Of a stretch of 64,000 nucleotides of DNA, positions 1 to 9,805 are shown in pieces (positions within the stretch are counted from its first letter, which is position 1; each line of letters opens with the position of its first letter). The notes under the pieces were generated by a model that was not told where the DNA came from, ran no database searches, and worked only from the letters and a program-made list of their open reading frames with translations. The position numbers and the translations under genes are program-made. The stretch spans positions 9,272,001 through 9,336,000 of the forward strand of contig CANUEZ040000168.1 in the NCBI GenBank assembly GCA_948099385.1, read 5' to 3'. Source of the DNA: Fasciola hepatica. Lineage: Eukaryota; Platyhelminthes; Trematoda; Plagiorchiida; Fasciolidae.

Positions 1-461
1 GATATGTGGTCAAGGTTTAAAAACGTTTTTTCTGTGATCTCGGAGAGGCTTGACGGGCGAAGAAGAAGCAACTTTTTGACTTGATTCACAAATGTGGAAC
101 CTCAAAAGGAGATCACCTATGCTTAATAATTCAGCAAGACAGAGGCTGAGGAGTAAGATGCGGATGGGATATGACGGGTGGGACAAGCCCCATCCTGCTT
201 CGGTAGGGCCTTCTGATCCCTCTCTAGGATCTCACGATCTTGGACAAAACAATAGCCCACTGTCCGACCACCTCACTCCAGCAAAGAACGATGTGCGGAC
301 CAGAGGTTATGGGGGAATCACTCCTAGAGTTGCGCGTGGAAGACTTTCCAGTCACAACAAGGACCCAAAAGGCAGGCTTGCTCTTAAGTTGGCGATGATG
401 GCTGAAGGACAGGATGTAAGCTAACCAGAAACGGAGTACACTATTGCGGTGATTCAGCTGC
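1..461. other. Unassigned DNA left of the Gypsy element
   Basis: A 110-codon open frame (92-424, plus) begins with ATG but shows no recognisable domain, repeat or membrane segment. I cannot tell whether this is host DNA or part of another element. The last 20 bases resemble the sequence just before the 3' LTR (both read roughly GCGGTGATT or GGCGATTTA, then GGC or TGC, then TGTCAC). They could therefore be the internal end of a neighbouring related element. Confidence 0.3.
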
Positions 462-687
462 TGTCACACGTGATACGGCCAGGGTCATCTTCGTAGCCAC
501 GCGCGAAGATGAGCCTTAGACAAACAAGTCCGACAAAAACCTCCCCCGACCGATCATCTTTGGGTCCACCAATTATGTTCTCTAATTTAACATATAAGAA
601 CAAACCAGTTCTGCAATACGGCTCACGTGCTATTTCGCGGCCTTGGTCTTCTTGTTACTTTCGTTTGCGTAAATATGTGTGGGGCCA
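462..687 (+). repeat. 5' LTR of the Gypsy element
   Basis: It starts TGTCACACGTGA and ends in CA, and pairs with 8036-8261. By hand alignment there are about 10 mismatches in 226 positions. The stretch from about 552 to 672 is identical to its partner, while differences cluster at both ends. A 56-codon frame runs through the LTR in both copies because the sequences match, not because it is coding. Confidence 0.9.
588..598 (+). promoter_or_regulatory. Possible TATA element in the Gypsy LTR
   Basis: The AT-rich string AACATATAAG lies two-thirds of the way through the LTR and is identical in the 3' LTR (about 8163-8172). LTR promoters commonly carry a TATA-like box before the R region. No functional evidence is visible. 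Confidence 0.3.
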
Positions 688-699
688 TTTCAATAGGTC

Positions 700-1190
700 C
701 CGTCGGTTCAGTTCACCCCTACTGGTACAATCAATCTCGCGTCATGGAGCTGCCCATCTGAACCTGCGCGCCAGTGCAACTGAAGTTGAAGATTGGATTG
801 AAAGTTTCGAGGTATGGTGTAGCACACGAAAGAATGTGAAGAAGAGGAACCAGACTCATTCTTCGTGACGGCTGGCTGTCACTCATTGTAGTCGTTGATG
901 AAAAACCTTGCATATCCGACATCCTTCGCTGTAGTTCCGTTCGAAGAGTAGAAGGCTCCACTGCCAGGCCACTTGCTGCCGGTCAACTTCCGGGCGACCG
1001 AATGTGCCAAATTTCGTTCGCTGGCCGGTGATCTCAAAATGAAGCTCCATAAATTCATCCTGACACCACAGATGCAGGCTGCAAAGTGTATTTTCGGTGA
1101 TCAGTTGGAGACCGTGTTGCTTGTGTAACACTCCTTTGAGCAATACCTAGCCAAATTTGAGGCGGATCCCAAAATCAAAACGTGAATATC
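700..1190 (+). pseudogene. gag: Gypsy gag, capsid part (broken)
   Basis: A plus-strand frame ending at 868 contains the run EVEDWIESFEVWCSTRKN, which I recognise as the start of the capsid region of flatworm Gypsy elements. A frameshift near 870 moves the frame. From about 900 to 1125 another frame continues with capsid-like text (NLAYPTSF, LPVNFRATECAKF, QMQAAKCIFGDQLE). In the living element this protein would form the particle shell. The frame is lost near 1130-1190, where the nested insertion begins, and capsid-like sequence resumes only at 4721. Frameshifts and stops make it non-functional. The start codon is not identifiable. Confidence 0.75.
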
Positions 1191-4100
1191 CGTACATTCT
1201 ACGACGTGCGTCAATAACCCAGTTCAGCCATGCCCTTAAATAACAACTTACCATTAGTCATATGTTATCTTTGACTAACACCAGCATATCTGAGGATCGA
1301 GTCTATGAAGAAGGCATCGAACTTTAGAACCCTAGCTTCAGTCTCTTCTGCCGCTCTCTGCTATCTGTCGAGCTGGCCTTCAAAAACGGGTTCCACTACT
1401 AGGATCATGGCACCATATCCCAAACCTACCATTTTCTGCCTAACGACAGACGCTAGGCTTATCATTTATTATCACTTTTTACGTATAACCCACAATGCAG
1501 GAGGATACAGTCTTTGTCTTTTACAACTATAACTAGCTAGATGCCTGCCGGTTCTCGCTGCTCACCCACGTTCACCCACTATCACCTAACCCCTATACAA
1601 CCCTGCCTTATCTAATTCACTAGTCGGTCTTCACAACTATGTCTAAACAATTACTGCCTCCCCCGCTATATAGTACTAGGGCAGACATGTAAAACAACTT
1701 TCCTATAGCTGAAGGTTTTTAGCCATTGATGTTTTCCCCCAGCACCAAATTGTCCAGTGGTGCTGGATCCTAAGGCAATAAGTCCCACCACCCACTACTT
1801 CACTCCTTCATCCTTCGACTCTCTTCTTATTTATCCTGGCTTCCGCTCCCCTCAGCTTCCTTGCTTGGCCGTAATTCGCTTTCCTTAATCATCCCGGTTG
1901 AAAATCTTTCATCCCATACACCCACCTTCCAATAGCTACCTGTTGGTCTCAATTGCCTCCTTTTATATTTCCCGACATAAACGCTTGTCTGTATCGCCAA
2001 GATTTCCGAATCCATCACCTAACTTAGATTGCTATCCTCTCTCCGTGTGTGTAATAACATCTACTGGCGCAGCCTTTCTCAACCACACCAGAACGACCTC
2101 TGGCAGTTTTAGGCACGGTCTGGCGCTGTAGGTGACTGAAACATATAAACAAGCGCATACACTACAACACTCGTTGTCCTCCTCCATGTGTTTGCTTAGC
2201 TCCACTCCGTATTTTCTCAGCCCATGCAAGCGGAACCCCTGATGTCAACGGCATTTTCACCATAGCTGCGTCCGGATGTGGGGGAACCAGACCACTCACT
2301 GCAGTTGCAAAAAAATGACATATACGTGGAAAATTACGGTCGGGCGGAGGGGCTATTGAAAGCTCCTATGCGGGCTCAACCACCCCTCTGTGGAAAAAAG
2401 TGGAGAACAAAAAGACCTATTGGGATCGATTTGATCTATATATACCAATAATATCGGGCTGCGAAGGAAATGGGCAACCTCTAATCATGGGTGTCTCCCA
2501 TCAGCTTACGCCTGACCCTACGAGAATCCCACACCGCCCTTGTCCGCTTGACATGCTTTTGGTTCCTACGCACGAGACTGACTCGTGTGTGATAGCGAGC
2601 TGGTCTTTCCGCATATGCTTACCCACCTCCCGCTCTAATTTTCAACCACCTCGTACCCTCCCATGCACGTCTGGCATGTTTGTTGACGTCAGCTAGAAAT
2701 CCGCTGTGGTTCTGGACAGCAAGTCGCTACATCAGACGACAGGCGCGTCTCATCAAAGCGCTAATTATATTCATGTAGATATTATTGTATATATAAACAT
2801 ACATGTAAGAACGTAGAGAAAAGCGCCCGTATTTTTCGCCCGCGCATCTGCTTCTCCTCCTTTTCGTAAGAAAGCGGCGTTCCTCTTGTCCTAGAATCCA
2901 GCCTACCCTCCAGTTTACAGTCTTAACTAACAGCAACCTGCAGCATTAGACCTGTAGATACCCCACGATAGGATTTGTCGTACATCCTCTGGATCTATCA
3001 TATAAACGTGCCATTTGGGTTCTTAGTGTGTCCCAGCTGCTTCCTTGTGACCTGTTAAACACCACTGTGGGATTTGTCATATATCCCCCAGACCTATTAT
3101 GCAAACTCGCCGTTCAAGGTTCTTCGTGTCGCCCAGCTGCTTTCTCAGGTAGCCCTCAGATCCTAGTCCAAATGCAACTCCACGACTTTATTAACCCCGA
3201 AAGATAAGACTCCTCGGTGAACGGCCGAACCGGTAATCAATAATTTTGCCTAGTAATGTAAGCCCAGTTAGCCCTCACGAACACCGAATCACAATTCCAA
3301 CGACTCCCCATTTCACTAATACCATTGTGCCTCATTTCCATTCTCCGCACTCTTATCTGTTATTTTGCTCACGCTAACCCTCAGCTGGAACATCTCCGAG
3401 ACTGCGATCCTTCCTTTCGCACTTTCAGAACCACCTGGCCATCACGTTGCCTGGCTGTAATATATCGTGCAGACAGCTTATCTTTTTCTCTGCCCGTCCA
3501 AAACCGCACCAAAGGCCGGCTACCGCGAATACGATCTAGCCACCGGGTTTCACCCGCGAGAGGTTCCAGTATAGCTGCATATGCCCTTCCGAGGCTTGCT
3601 GAAGAATTCTCACCACAAGACTTTCCGATGTCAAAGCCACCGTACGACTCCTAATTACATTGTGATCAGTCCAGATTCGGCGATGGCCGCCTCCTTCCCA
3701 TGATGAAACAGCGAACAAAAACCGCAGCCAACCCTTGCTCAGAAAGCCCAAGATGGACACAAAAAAGCCACAAGAAACTCAACAGAATGATGTATTAGCT
3801 AATTTACCAGCATAACCTGGCCTATTGCAAAGGTTTTCACTCTTGTCTTGCCTTATTTTGTTCCGCATGGGCACGGCCTCCCGATTGCTGATTATTCCCT
3901 CCTGGAACCTCATCCATCTTCCACCACGTGCGAACTGCCGACGCCAGATGACACACACTACTTCTCATGGAAATTGTCTCACCTTTTCAAGGGGTACCTT
4001 TCATCTTCATATCCGCAAATCTATGAAAATTAATATTCCTCTGCGAACCTTCGTGAAATTCTTCCCTGCCTCTTTTTTCTCAACGCAAATTACCTTGTTA

Positions 4101-4441
4101 AGTGAACATGAATATGCATTATCGGCCATTTTCTTGCATTATTCTTGTGAATATCGTATTTCCTGCGTCCTAAGCCAATGTCCGTCTGAACACTTTTACG
4201 TCCGGCGGATTCATTACTATTGCCTCAGTTGACTTGGAATCAGTTCGTACTCGCCGTGTATTCTTTGGTCGTTTTGACTCATTTAAACCCTCGTCAGCCT
4301 TATTCCATTGTTGCTGTGATGTGCGAATCTCTCTTTGATATTTGTTAATTTTCAGTGATATTGTAAACTCTAATCATGCTTACATGCGTGTCTCTCGGCC
4401 ACAGTCCAGGAATATACCATTATTGTTATTATTATTAATTG
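1191..4441 (+). mobile_element. LINE 3'-UTR-like insertion inside Gypsy gag
   Basis: This 3.2-kb stretch interrupts gag and carries no recognisable coding domain. It is strongly pyrimidine-rich on the plus strand, like the sense strand of the LINE 3' UTRs elsewhere in the window. It ends at 4410-4441 with GAATATACCATTATTGTTAT followed by more ATT units. The LINE A 3' end reads GAAATAAACCATTATTATTA in the sense direction, a close match. I infer a 5'-truncated plus-strand LINE insertion made mostly of 3' UTR. The left boundary is set only by where gag similarity stops, and more than one insertion is possible. Short open frames inside (for example 1305-1532, 3325-3654, 3825-4232) look like chance. 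Confidence 0.55.
2961..3158. repeat. Two-unit tandem repeat, period about 99 bp
   Basis: Two diverged units share the ordered landmarks GGATTTGTC, TATC or ATCC, CTAT, AAAC, GTTCTT, GTGTC and CCCAGCTGCTT. Landmarks in the second unit lie 99 bases after those in the first. The units are about three-quarters identical by eye, so the duplication is old. It lies inside the nested insertion in gag. Confidence 0.7.
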
Positions 4442-4720
4442 TGCGATCACAAGGACTCAGGAAATGAGAACCAAGTCGCGGCATGCGAGAGACAAGCAAG
4501 TGCGTCAAGCAGGTCCAAGATAGGATGTGACAGAGTAGCGCGTGGGACGCGAACAAACAAAGGTTTGTTCATAAGAAAATCAAGCTTATAAAGACACCCA
4601 AATAGCGCACGTGAGCTAGTGATATAAAAGAGACACAAAATGATGGTGTTGTCGGGGGATTTTTCGAACCCATTCGTCATCGCTTGACCACTCCATCGCC
4701 CGTTTCAACCATCCGGAGTT
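4442..4720. other. Unassigned DNA between the LINE-like tail and resumed gag
   Basis: No gag similarity and no other domain is visible. The 77-codon minus-strand frame at 4447-4680 has no recognisable feature. It may be the remainder of the nested insertion or an older piece inserted with it. Confidence 0.35.
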
Positions 4721-5130
4721 GTAAAGGAAGCTATGGCTGAAGCCCGACTAACTTTCTCCGAAGCCCGATCAACCTGCAGACGATTCGATGACGTAGCCGA
4801 TGCGACGGTGAAGCACTACTAACAGATGCTTCCCCGTAATCCAAACTCCACACATCAGAACCCAAACCGAAAGCGGCCAACAAAATAGTTCTCTAACGCC
4901 GACCAGTGCAACCGAACTTGTGCTTCTCTTGCGTCGAATTTAACCCACTTTCCGCCTGCCACCTTCGTAATATGGTATTCCATTCTTGTGGAAAGCCCGG
5001 TCACTTTGGCAAGGTTTTCCTTAATCCAGTTGCAGTGTGGCGAGTGCAACCCCTGAAGATCGGAAAGCTGGTGATAGCCGGTATACAAACTGGAGACTTC
5101 GGGGGAATCCAACGGATTCCTATGAAGGTC
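4721..5130 (+). pseudogene. gag: Gypsy gag, end of capsid and zinc-knuckle region (broken)
   Basis: At 4721-4825 the plus strand reads LTFSEARSTCRRFDDVADA, the typical end of the flatworm Gypsy capsid, so gag resumes here after the insertion. At 4906-5020 another frame gives a paired zinc-knuckle region. The second knuckle reads HSCGKPGHFGKVF, in which the final cysteine is replaced by phenylalanine, and the residue before HSC is F where C is expected. The knuckles would bind RNA in the particle. Their metal ligands are now incomplete, and the frame shifts at least twice. Confidence 0.75.
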
Positions 5131-5600
5131 AGTATGGTTCCAGTGCGACTTCAGACTCCAGTTCATTGTGGATGCCGGGAGCTGTGAGCCCGTTGTTTCG
5201 AAATCAGCTTCCAACTTTATTCAGCCCAGCTTACCGATGTAGCCCACTGCCGTGATTGTTCACGGTATCACTGGACATCAACTTTCACTGCGGGACGAGA
5301 CTACACTAATGGTTCGGTTGGATAGCGGCCATAACCCGATTACTGATTTCCATAGACAGTTCATCAACTACGGGTTTGGAGGCCCTGAGCACCCAGGATC
5401 AATCGGTAACCCTGAAAACGACGTCGGATAATCCGGTGAACCTGCTTGTTCTTCAGCATTTGATTGCTCAAAGCTCTAACAAAAATGGCGGCTTGGCCGT
5501 TGAGCCCGCGAGTTTGGAAGAGGATGGTGATCCGGTATACCTGAAAAGCTGATTGTTGCCGTACGGCCAGAGAGAGGGCCTTCTAAAGGTGCCTACCAAA
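5131..5600 (+). pseudogene. Gypsy aspartic protease (broken)
   Basis: The plus strand at 5162-5185 encodes FIVDAGSC, with the D-A-G-S catalytic motif of retropepsins at 5171-5182, right after the zinc-knuckle region as expected. About 30 codons later there is a stop, then VHGITGHQLSLRDETTL in the same register, a stretch I associate with flatworm Gypsy proteases. The protease would cut Gag-Pol. The catalytic triplet is intact but the frame is interrupted. Confidence 0.7.
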
Positions 5601-5639
5601 AAGAGCGAGAAGTTGTCTTAACGCGTGTGACTTTATCCA

Positions 5640-6190
5640 CTTTGACGACAACGACTGAGGTGGTAATGAGGAGCGACGGACAAGTACCCTGGATTAGTGG
5701 TGATTGCTGGGTGGCCTTGAGTCCTGGCTGACGGAAATGCGGTATTTACTGTGGAACCTGAAGACTTCATGAGATGCATTCTGGGTAGCAAGTTTTTCTC
5801 AGAAGTTGGTCTGGCTAATGCGTACTTGCAAATCAGGAGGCACATGGATTCCAAACCACCAACGACTATTAAAGCGCCACGGGGAATGTTCCAGTGCAAT
5901 TTATCGCCTTTTGGTCTGCACGTGTTATTCAGGATATTCCGGGCTGCAGTTGACGAAAAGATCCACGACATCGAAGGAGTGATGGCATACCAAGATGATG
6001 TGCTTATTTCGGATCCACGAAGGATGAACACGACCACAGATTAAGAAGACTGTTGGGGAATTCCATGAAAATAGATGTATCTATCAAAGCACCAAAGTGC
6101 AAGTTCGATTTCACCGAACTAGATTTCTCCGGTTTCACTTCCAATGCAAACGGATACCAACCCGATCCAGATCGTTTGAGGCCCTGGATT
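5640..6190 (+). pseudogene. pol: Gypsy reverse transcriptase (broken)
   Basis: The open stretch 5751-6044 contains three RT landmarks in order: FSEVGLANAYLQI (motif A, where the catalytic Asp of the usual D-L-A/S-x-A-Y pattern is now G-L-A-N-A-Y), GMFQCNLSPFGL, and AYQDDVLI with the YQDD catalytic box at 5988-5999. After a stop near 6044 the sequence continues in other frames with KAPKCKFDF and FSGFTSNANGYQPDPDR, the RT thumb and connection region. The protein would copy element RNA to DNA. The loss of the motif A Asp is a second reason, besides the frameshifts, to call it dead. Confidence 0.85.
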
Positions 6191-6379
6191 GATCTTTAGT
6201 TACCAAAATTCAGGCCCACTAGCGACCGATTCTCGGGTACCTGCAGTACTACTCCAGGTTCATTCTGAACTTTGCAACAACAGCCCAACCATTGTTTCTG
6301 GCTCATCCGTCTAATGTGTCTCAGTGGAACGAACAGCGTGAAAAGGTACTAAGCGGTTCCATTCAAAATCTTGTTGGCC

Positions 6380-6790
6380 GACCGATACCAGCCCCATTTG
6401 CACCCACTTAGCCGACGATGCTGATCACTGGCAAGCCAGAAGTTGGGACAGGAGCAGTCCAAGAGAAAGATGGACTTCCAATCATCCGCATCCCGCGTCT
6501 TATCAGTACTGCTGAGCAAGGTTATTCTCGGGCACAGAAGGAAGCTTTGGCCAATTTCTGGGCGGTTTGTCGACGATAGAAGTACCTACCAGGAGCGAAG
6601 TTCACGATTGTCCCGAACCACCGGGCCCTTCGCTTCCTGTACAACCCGGGTAAATCCGCCACCAAATCCACGGCAGCTATGACCCAGAGTTGGGACTTTG
6701 TTCTGGCAGCCTATGACTATGACATTCTGCATCGACCCGGCTAGATGTTCCCGCGGGCGGACTTCCTTTCTCGATGTTCCCAATTCGCAG
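6380..6790 (+). pseudogene. pol: Gypsy RNase H domain (broken)
   Basis: Plus-strand frames give, in order, TGAVQEKDGLPIIRI, GYSRAQKEALANFWAV, KFTIVPNHRALRFLYNPG, AAYDYDILHRPG and ADFLSRCS. This is the classical Gypsy RNase H series ending in the 'ADxLSR' signature. In the third block the usual T-D-H is P-N-H, so one catalytic Asp appears lost. An in-frame stop follows 'HRPG'. The domain would remove the RNA strand during cDNA synthesis. Confidence 0.8.
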
Positions 6791-6869
6791 CGGCGAATCG
6801 GCACTATTTCACTTTACTCGTTGCGCTCATTTTGGGAGCAAGCGGAAGAAACGAAACCACTTTTCAGTG

Positions 6870-7824
6870 CTTCCAGCGATTGAGGACGAACTGCAGCCCG
6901 AGGCGAAGCGGAAGATTCCTCAGTTCTTCGCACTGCTAGGGGAATCCAGTATCCAACCCGACAGCCTCCCTTGTCGAGGTGATGGGCGTGTAATTCCAAC
7001 CGCATTGCTCGAATCGATCTTGGGTGAACTGCACAAAGGCCTCTTGGGCTTGGACCAAAGAGGTCATTCGGTCTAAGGATGCTTTGGTAGCCGGAGATGG
7101 ATGAAGATATTTTCACTGCGGCAAAGAACTGTTGTGTGTCTGCACAAAGCCCAGTCGAGACCAAACAATTGGGATCCATAGCCCGAACGCTACGTTCCAT
7201 GGCAGACAGTCCGCACAGACTTCTGTGACCCGTTCTCGAACCGGTATTACACCCCAGTGCTGCTTGATCCCCAATTTAAATGAACGGAAGTGTTCCTGAG
7301 GTGTTCACCAAACAACTCGTCCGCGATCCAGGTGTTGCGGGGATACTTCCACAAGGAGGAATCCCACAAGCACTAGTCACTTGTAACAGTTCGCTATTCA
7401 GAGGGCACAGCTGAAATGCTGTTTTGATGGAATCAGAGGTCTGCATCTGCGTAAGGTGCCGCTCCGCCCGCGCTCTAATGGGGCAGCGGAAAACGTGGTG
7501 AATTCCGCAAAAAGTGGTATGACATCAGCCAATCCGAGAACGTTGCCCAACTTGGAAGCTTCCTTGCACAATTTCTTGTTTCATTACAGAAACGCAGTAC
7601 ACACAACCACCGGAGAGAGTCCAACCTTTCCATTCAGGTCTAGAGGGCTACGGTCGTCGCTGACTTGTCTTGACCCCAGTGATTTCGCATGCTTCCGCGG
7701 CGACGAGCTTCGACCAACTCGTGAGGTTATCACCAGACAAATTGGTCAATCTGTAATGGAAATAACTGACTTGGATAATGAGTCTGTGCTTCGGAGCCAT
7801 CTCAGCCTAATCCGTTTCAAATAA
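6870..7824 (+). pseudogene. pol: Gypsy integrase (broken)
   Basis: From about 7205 the plus strand reads RTDFCDPFSNRYYTPVLLD, the start of the catalytic core with its first Asp, followed by many stops. The frame 7456-7824 is the best preserved. It carries RSNGAAEN (the N-G-x-x-E region holding the catalytic Glu), YRNAVHTTTGESPTF and, at its end, ITDLDNESVLRSHLSLIRFK, the usual C-terminal end of flatworm Gypsy Pol with a natural stop at 7822. The enzyme would insert the cDNA. The N-terminal zinc finger is not clear. Confidence 0.85.
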
Positions 7825-8005
7825 GCAACCGGCTACGTGACCAGTGGCACAGCTGAGACGACCAAGGATCAAGACGGTGGCTGTGTTGTTGACTGTGATA
7901 CATCTCTCTGTCCCCTAAAATGACTTCTGCAGCGGGCAAACCACAGCCATGAGCTCCAGCCCGAAGATCGGTGCGACGGGCTAGCCAAGTTGATAGCGAA
8001 CTCTT

Positions 8006-8035
8006 AGGGGAGGGAGGTCGTGGCGATTTAGGGGC
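8006..8035 (+). other. Polypurine tract before the 3' LTR
   Basis: AGGGGAGGGAGG lies at 8006-8017, and a second G-run (TTAGGGGC) directly abuts the LTR. A purine run here primes plus-strand DNA synthesis in LTR elements. Between the integrase stop (7824) and this tract no further domain is seen. Confidence 0.5.
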
Positions 8036-8261
8036 TGTCACACGTGACACGGCCAGGTACATCTTCGTAGCCACGTGCGAAGATGAGCCTCAGACAAACA
8101 AGTCCGACAAAAACTTCCTCCGACCGATCATCTTTGGGTCCACCAATTATGTTCTCTAATTTAACATATAAGAACAAACCAGTTCTGCAATACGGCTCAC
8201 GTGCTATTTCGCGGCCTTGGTCTTCTTGTTACTTTCGTTTGCGTAAACATTTGTGGGGGCA
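8036..8261 (+). repeat. 3' LTR of the Gypsy element
   Basis: It is the direct partner of 462-687, with about 10 mismatches in 226. It starts TGTCACACGTGA and ends CA. Confidence 0.9.
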
Positions 8262-8439
8262 ACTTCAACAGGTTCTCTGATTTCGCTTCAGTACAATTAT
8301 TACACCTGTGTCTATCAGTATGTTTGCTGTACATTTGCAGTATGGTGGCATCACAGTCGCTCCAATAATATAAGACATGTGACTAGTCTGTCTGCCTAAT
8401 GAGGTGCTTACGCATTTGTCATCGATAGCTGGCAGTTTT

Positions 8440-8960
8440 CAACCATCTGACCAGAGTTTTGTTTCAACAGCGGAACCCCAAAGGTTTTAATCATTTGCTT
8501 GCTTGGCAACGTTCGTTAAATCGACCGTCGGAATATCGTCTGTGTAAATCAAGAGTAGAATAGGGCCTAAGGCTGATCCCTGTGGGGAGCTAGTTGTTAC
8601 GGAAGAAGGTTGAGACAAAACATTCCTTGACTTAACTGTGGGGGTGCGTTCAGTAAAATATTGCTGAGATGTCTAACATAGGGCCTGTAGTCCCGAGTGC
8701 TTCCAGCCTATAGGGAAAAGGGCACATAAAACCTTGGTAAAGGCCTTGGCAAAATCGATGTATACAGCTTGTGAAAGCTGACCATCACTGTAGGCCTTTG
8801 CCAGGCCATCCATAACAGTAAGCACATTAGCGATGCATGACCTGCCAGTGAGAAGTTCTTTTTGGGAATGGAGGAGGATCCTATTCGTGTACATATCGGA
8901 AAGAATCTTGAGAATACGCCCACAAATTTGCCGGAAATGCTAGTCAGACGGGTCTGCAAT
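8440..8960 (-). pseudogene. LINE X reverse transcriptase fragment
   Basis: In the minus strand at 8673-8894 I read SQKELLTGRSCIANVLTVMD followed by AYSDGQLSQAVYIDFAKAF. These are the 'HGFL-GRSC-NLL' finger motif and RT motif A of CR1/Jockey-type LINEs, with the Asp of YIDF kept. Further on (about 8600-8530) another frame gives PQGSALGPILLLIYTDDIP, the 'GVPQGSVLGP' box. A FADD box is not seen beyond it. Frames change and the 3' end is missing, so this is a dead fragment. I infer it is the continuation of the endonuclease at 14.8-16 kb, from which LINE A separated it. Confidence 0.75.
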
Positions 8961-9339
8961 GAGAAGTAAGACTTCTACCATCCTTCTCACTGATGAGTGT
9001 TCTGCCCACTTTTTTCTAGCTGCTAGTAAAAACTACGTTGTCTCCACGCAGCTAAGAAAGAGGAGAGTAAAATGCTGCTGATATGTCTAACAGTCTACTG
9101 AGAACGTGAGCATGGATTATATGAGGACCCATGGAGCAATGTTGGTTGAGCCGACGAAAAAGTTTTCAAACTGCACAAATGGGAATAGTGACATGACTGG
9201 GTATGTTGACCAAGGATATTGGGTGTATGGGGGGTGATATGATATCGGTATTGAGCTAATAACTGTAAAACTGATGGCTGAAGGCTTGAGTCACCTTACT
9301 GGGAGATGCATCCCGTGATTCAATATTATCTCTGAGAGA

Positions 9340-9805
9340 AAGTGGCTTCGGAGCTGTGCCCCCTGGACGACGGATATACTGAAGAAAAATGCCTTATCGG
9401 TCCGTGTTTGAGCAGGAAAAGACCGTTGGACCGCATTTCAGTGCCGCCGAGTCTTGTCTTTGCTTTTGTTACGGATAACCCTCAAGCTTCCCGCTCCAGT
9501 TTCAAGACCTGTGGCTATGTACCCAGCGGGAAGGTTGGCGCTGTCGTCTAGAATGCGTCTGATGGGACGAGGGAGGGGCCGTTCACTGGTCTGTGGAAGA
9601 CGAGGTCTAGGGGTGATTAGCCTATCCAGCCAAAGCGGCCAACCTCCTGAGGTTATCTTTCGTCTCATCAGCAGAGTTGCCCAGGTCAGCTGGGTTCAGC
9701 AGAGAGTAAAGGATTGCAGTGACTTGGTCAAAACAAATTCATTTGAAGGATCTCCAAATTTTGGTTTCTTGGCGAGGAGGAGGCCATTTCTCAGCGTAAC
9801 AAAAT
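9340..9805 (-). pseudogene. LINE X linker between endonuclease and RT (fragment)
   Basis: Immediately downstream of the LINE A 3' tail, the minus strand reads ETKIWRSFK, then FDQVTAILYSLLNPADL and DNLRRLAALAG. The first part resembles the 'W-x-x-FD-x-I/V' segment that follows the endonuclease in this LINE group. The 76-codon minus frame 9438-9668 shows no domain. The placement, between X endonuclease (14.76-16.16 kb) and X RT (8.4-9.0 kb) in the same orientation, is the main argument. Confidence 0.45.

Larger units (their letters stand above)
462..8261 (+). mobile_element. Gypsy-type LTR retrotransposon, decayed, with a nested insertion
   Basis: Two direct repeats of 226 bp (462-687 and 8036-8261) flank internal DNA. 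On the plus strand it encodes gag (capsid and zinc knuckle), an aspartic protease, RT with a YQDD box, RNase H and integrase, which is the Ty3/Gypsy order. Every frame is broken by stops and shifts. The total length is 7.8 kb, but about 3.5 kb (roughly 1190-4720) is foreign DNA inside gag. The original element was therefore about 4.3 kb, a normal size. I found no matching 4-6 bp target duplication at the outer ends. This could reflect age, a rearrangement, or an LTR end lying a few bases further out, since similarity continues weakly to about 695/8270. Confidence 0.9.

Noticed and set aside
509..868. A 119-codon protein starting in the LTR, with a copy at 8083-8280
   Set aside because: The shared part is simply the LTR, which is identical in both places; coding in an LTR is not supported and gag starts after it.
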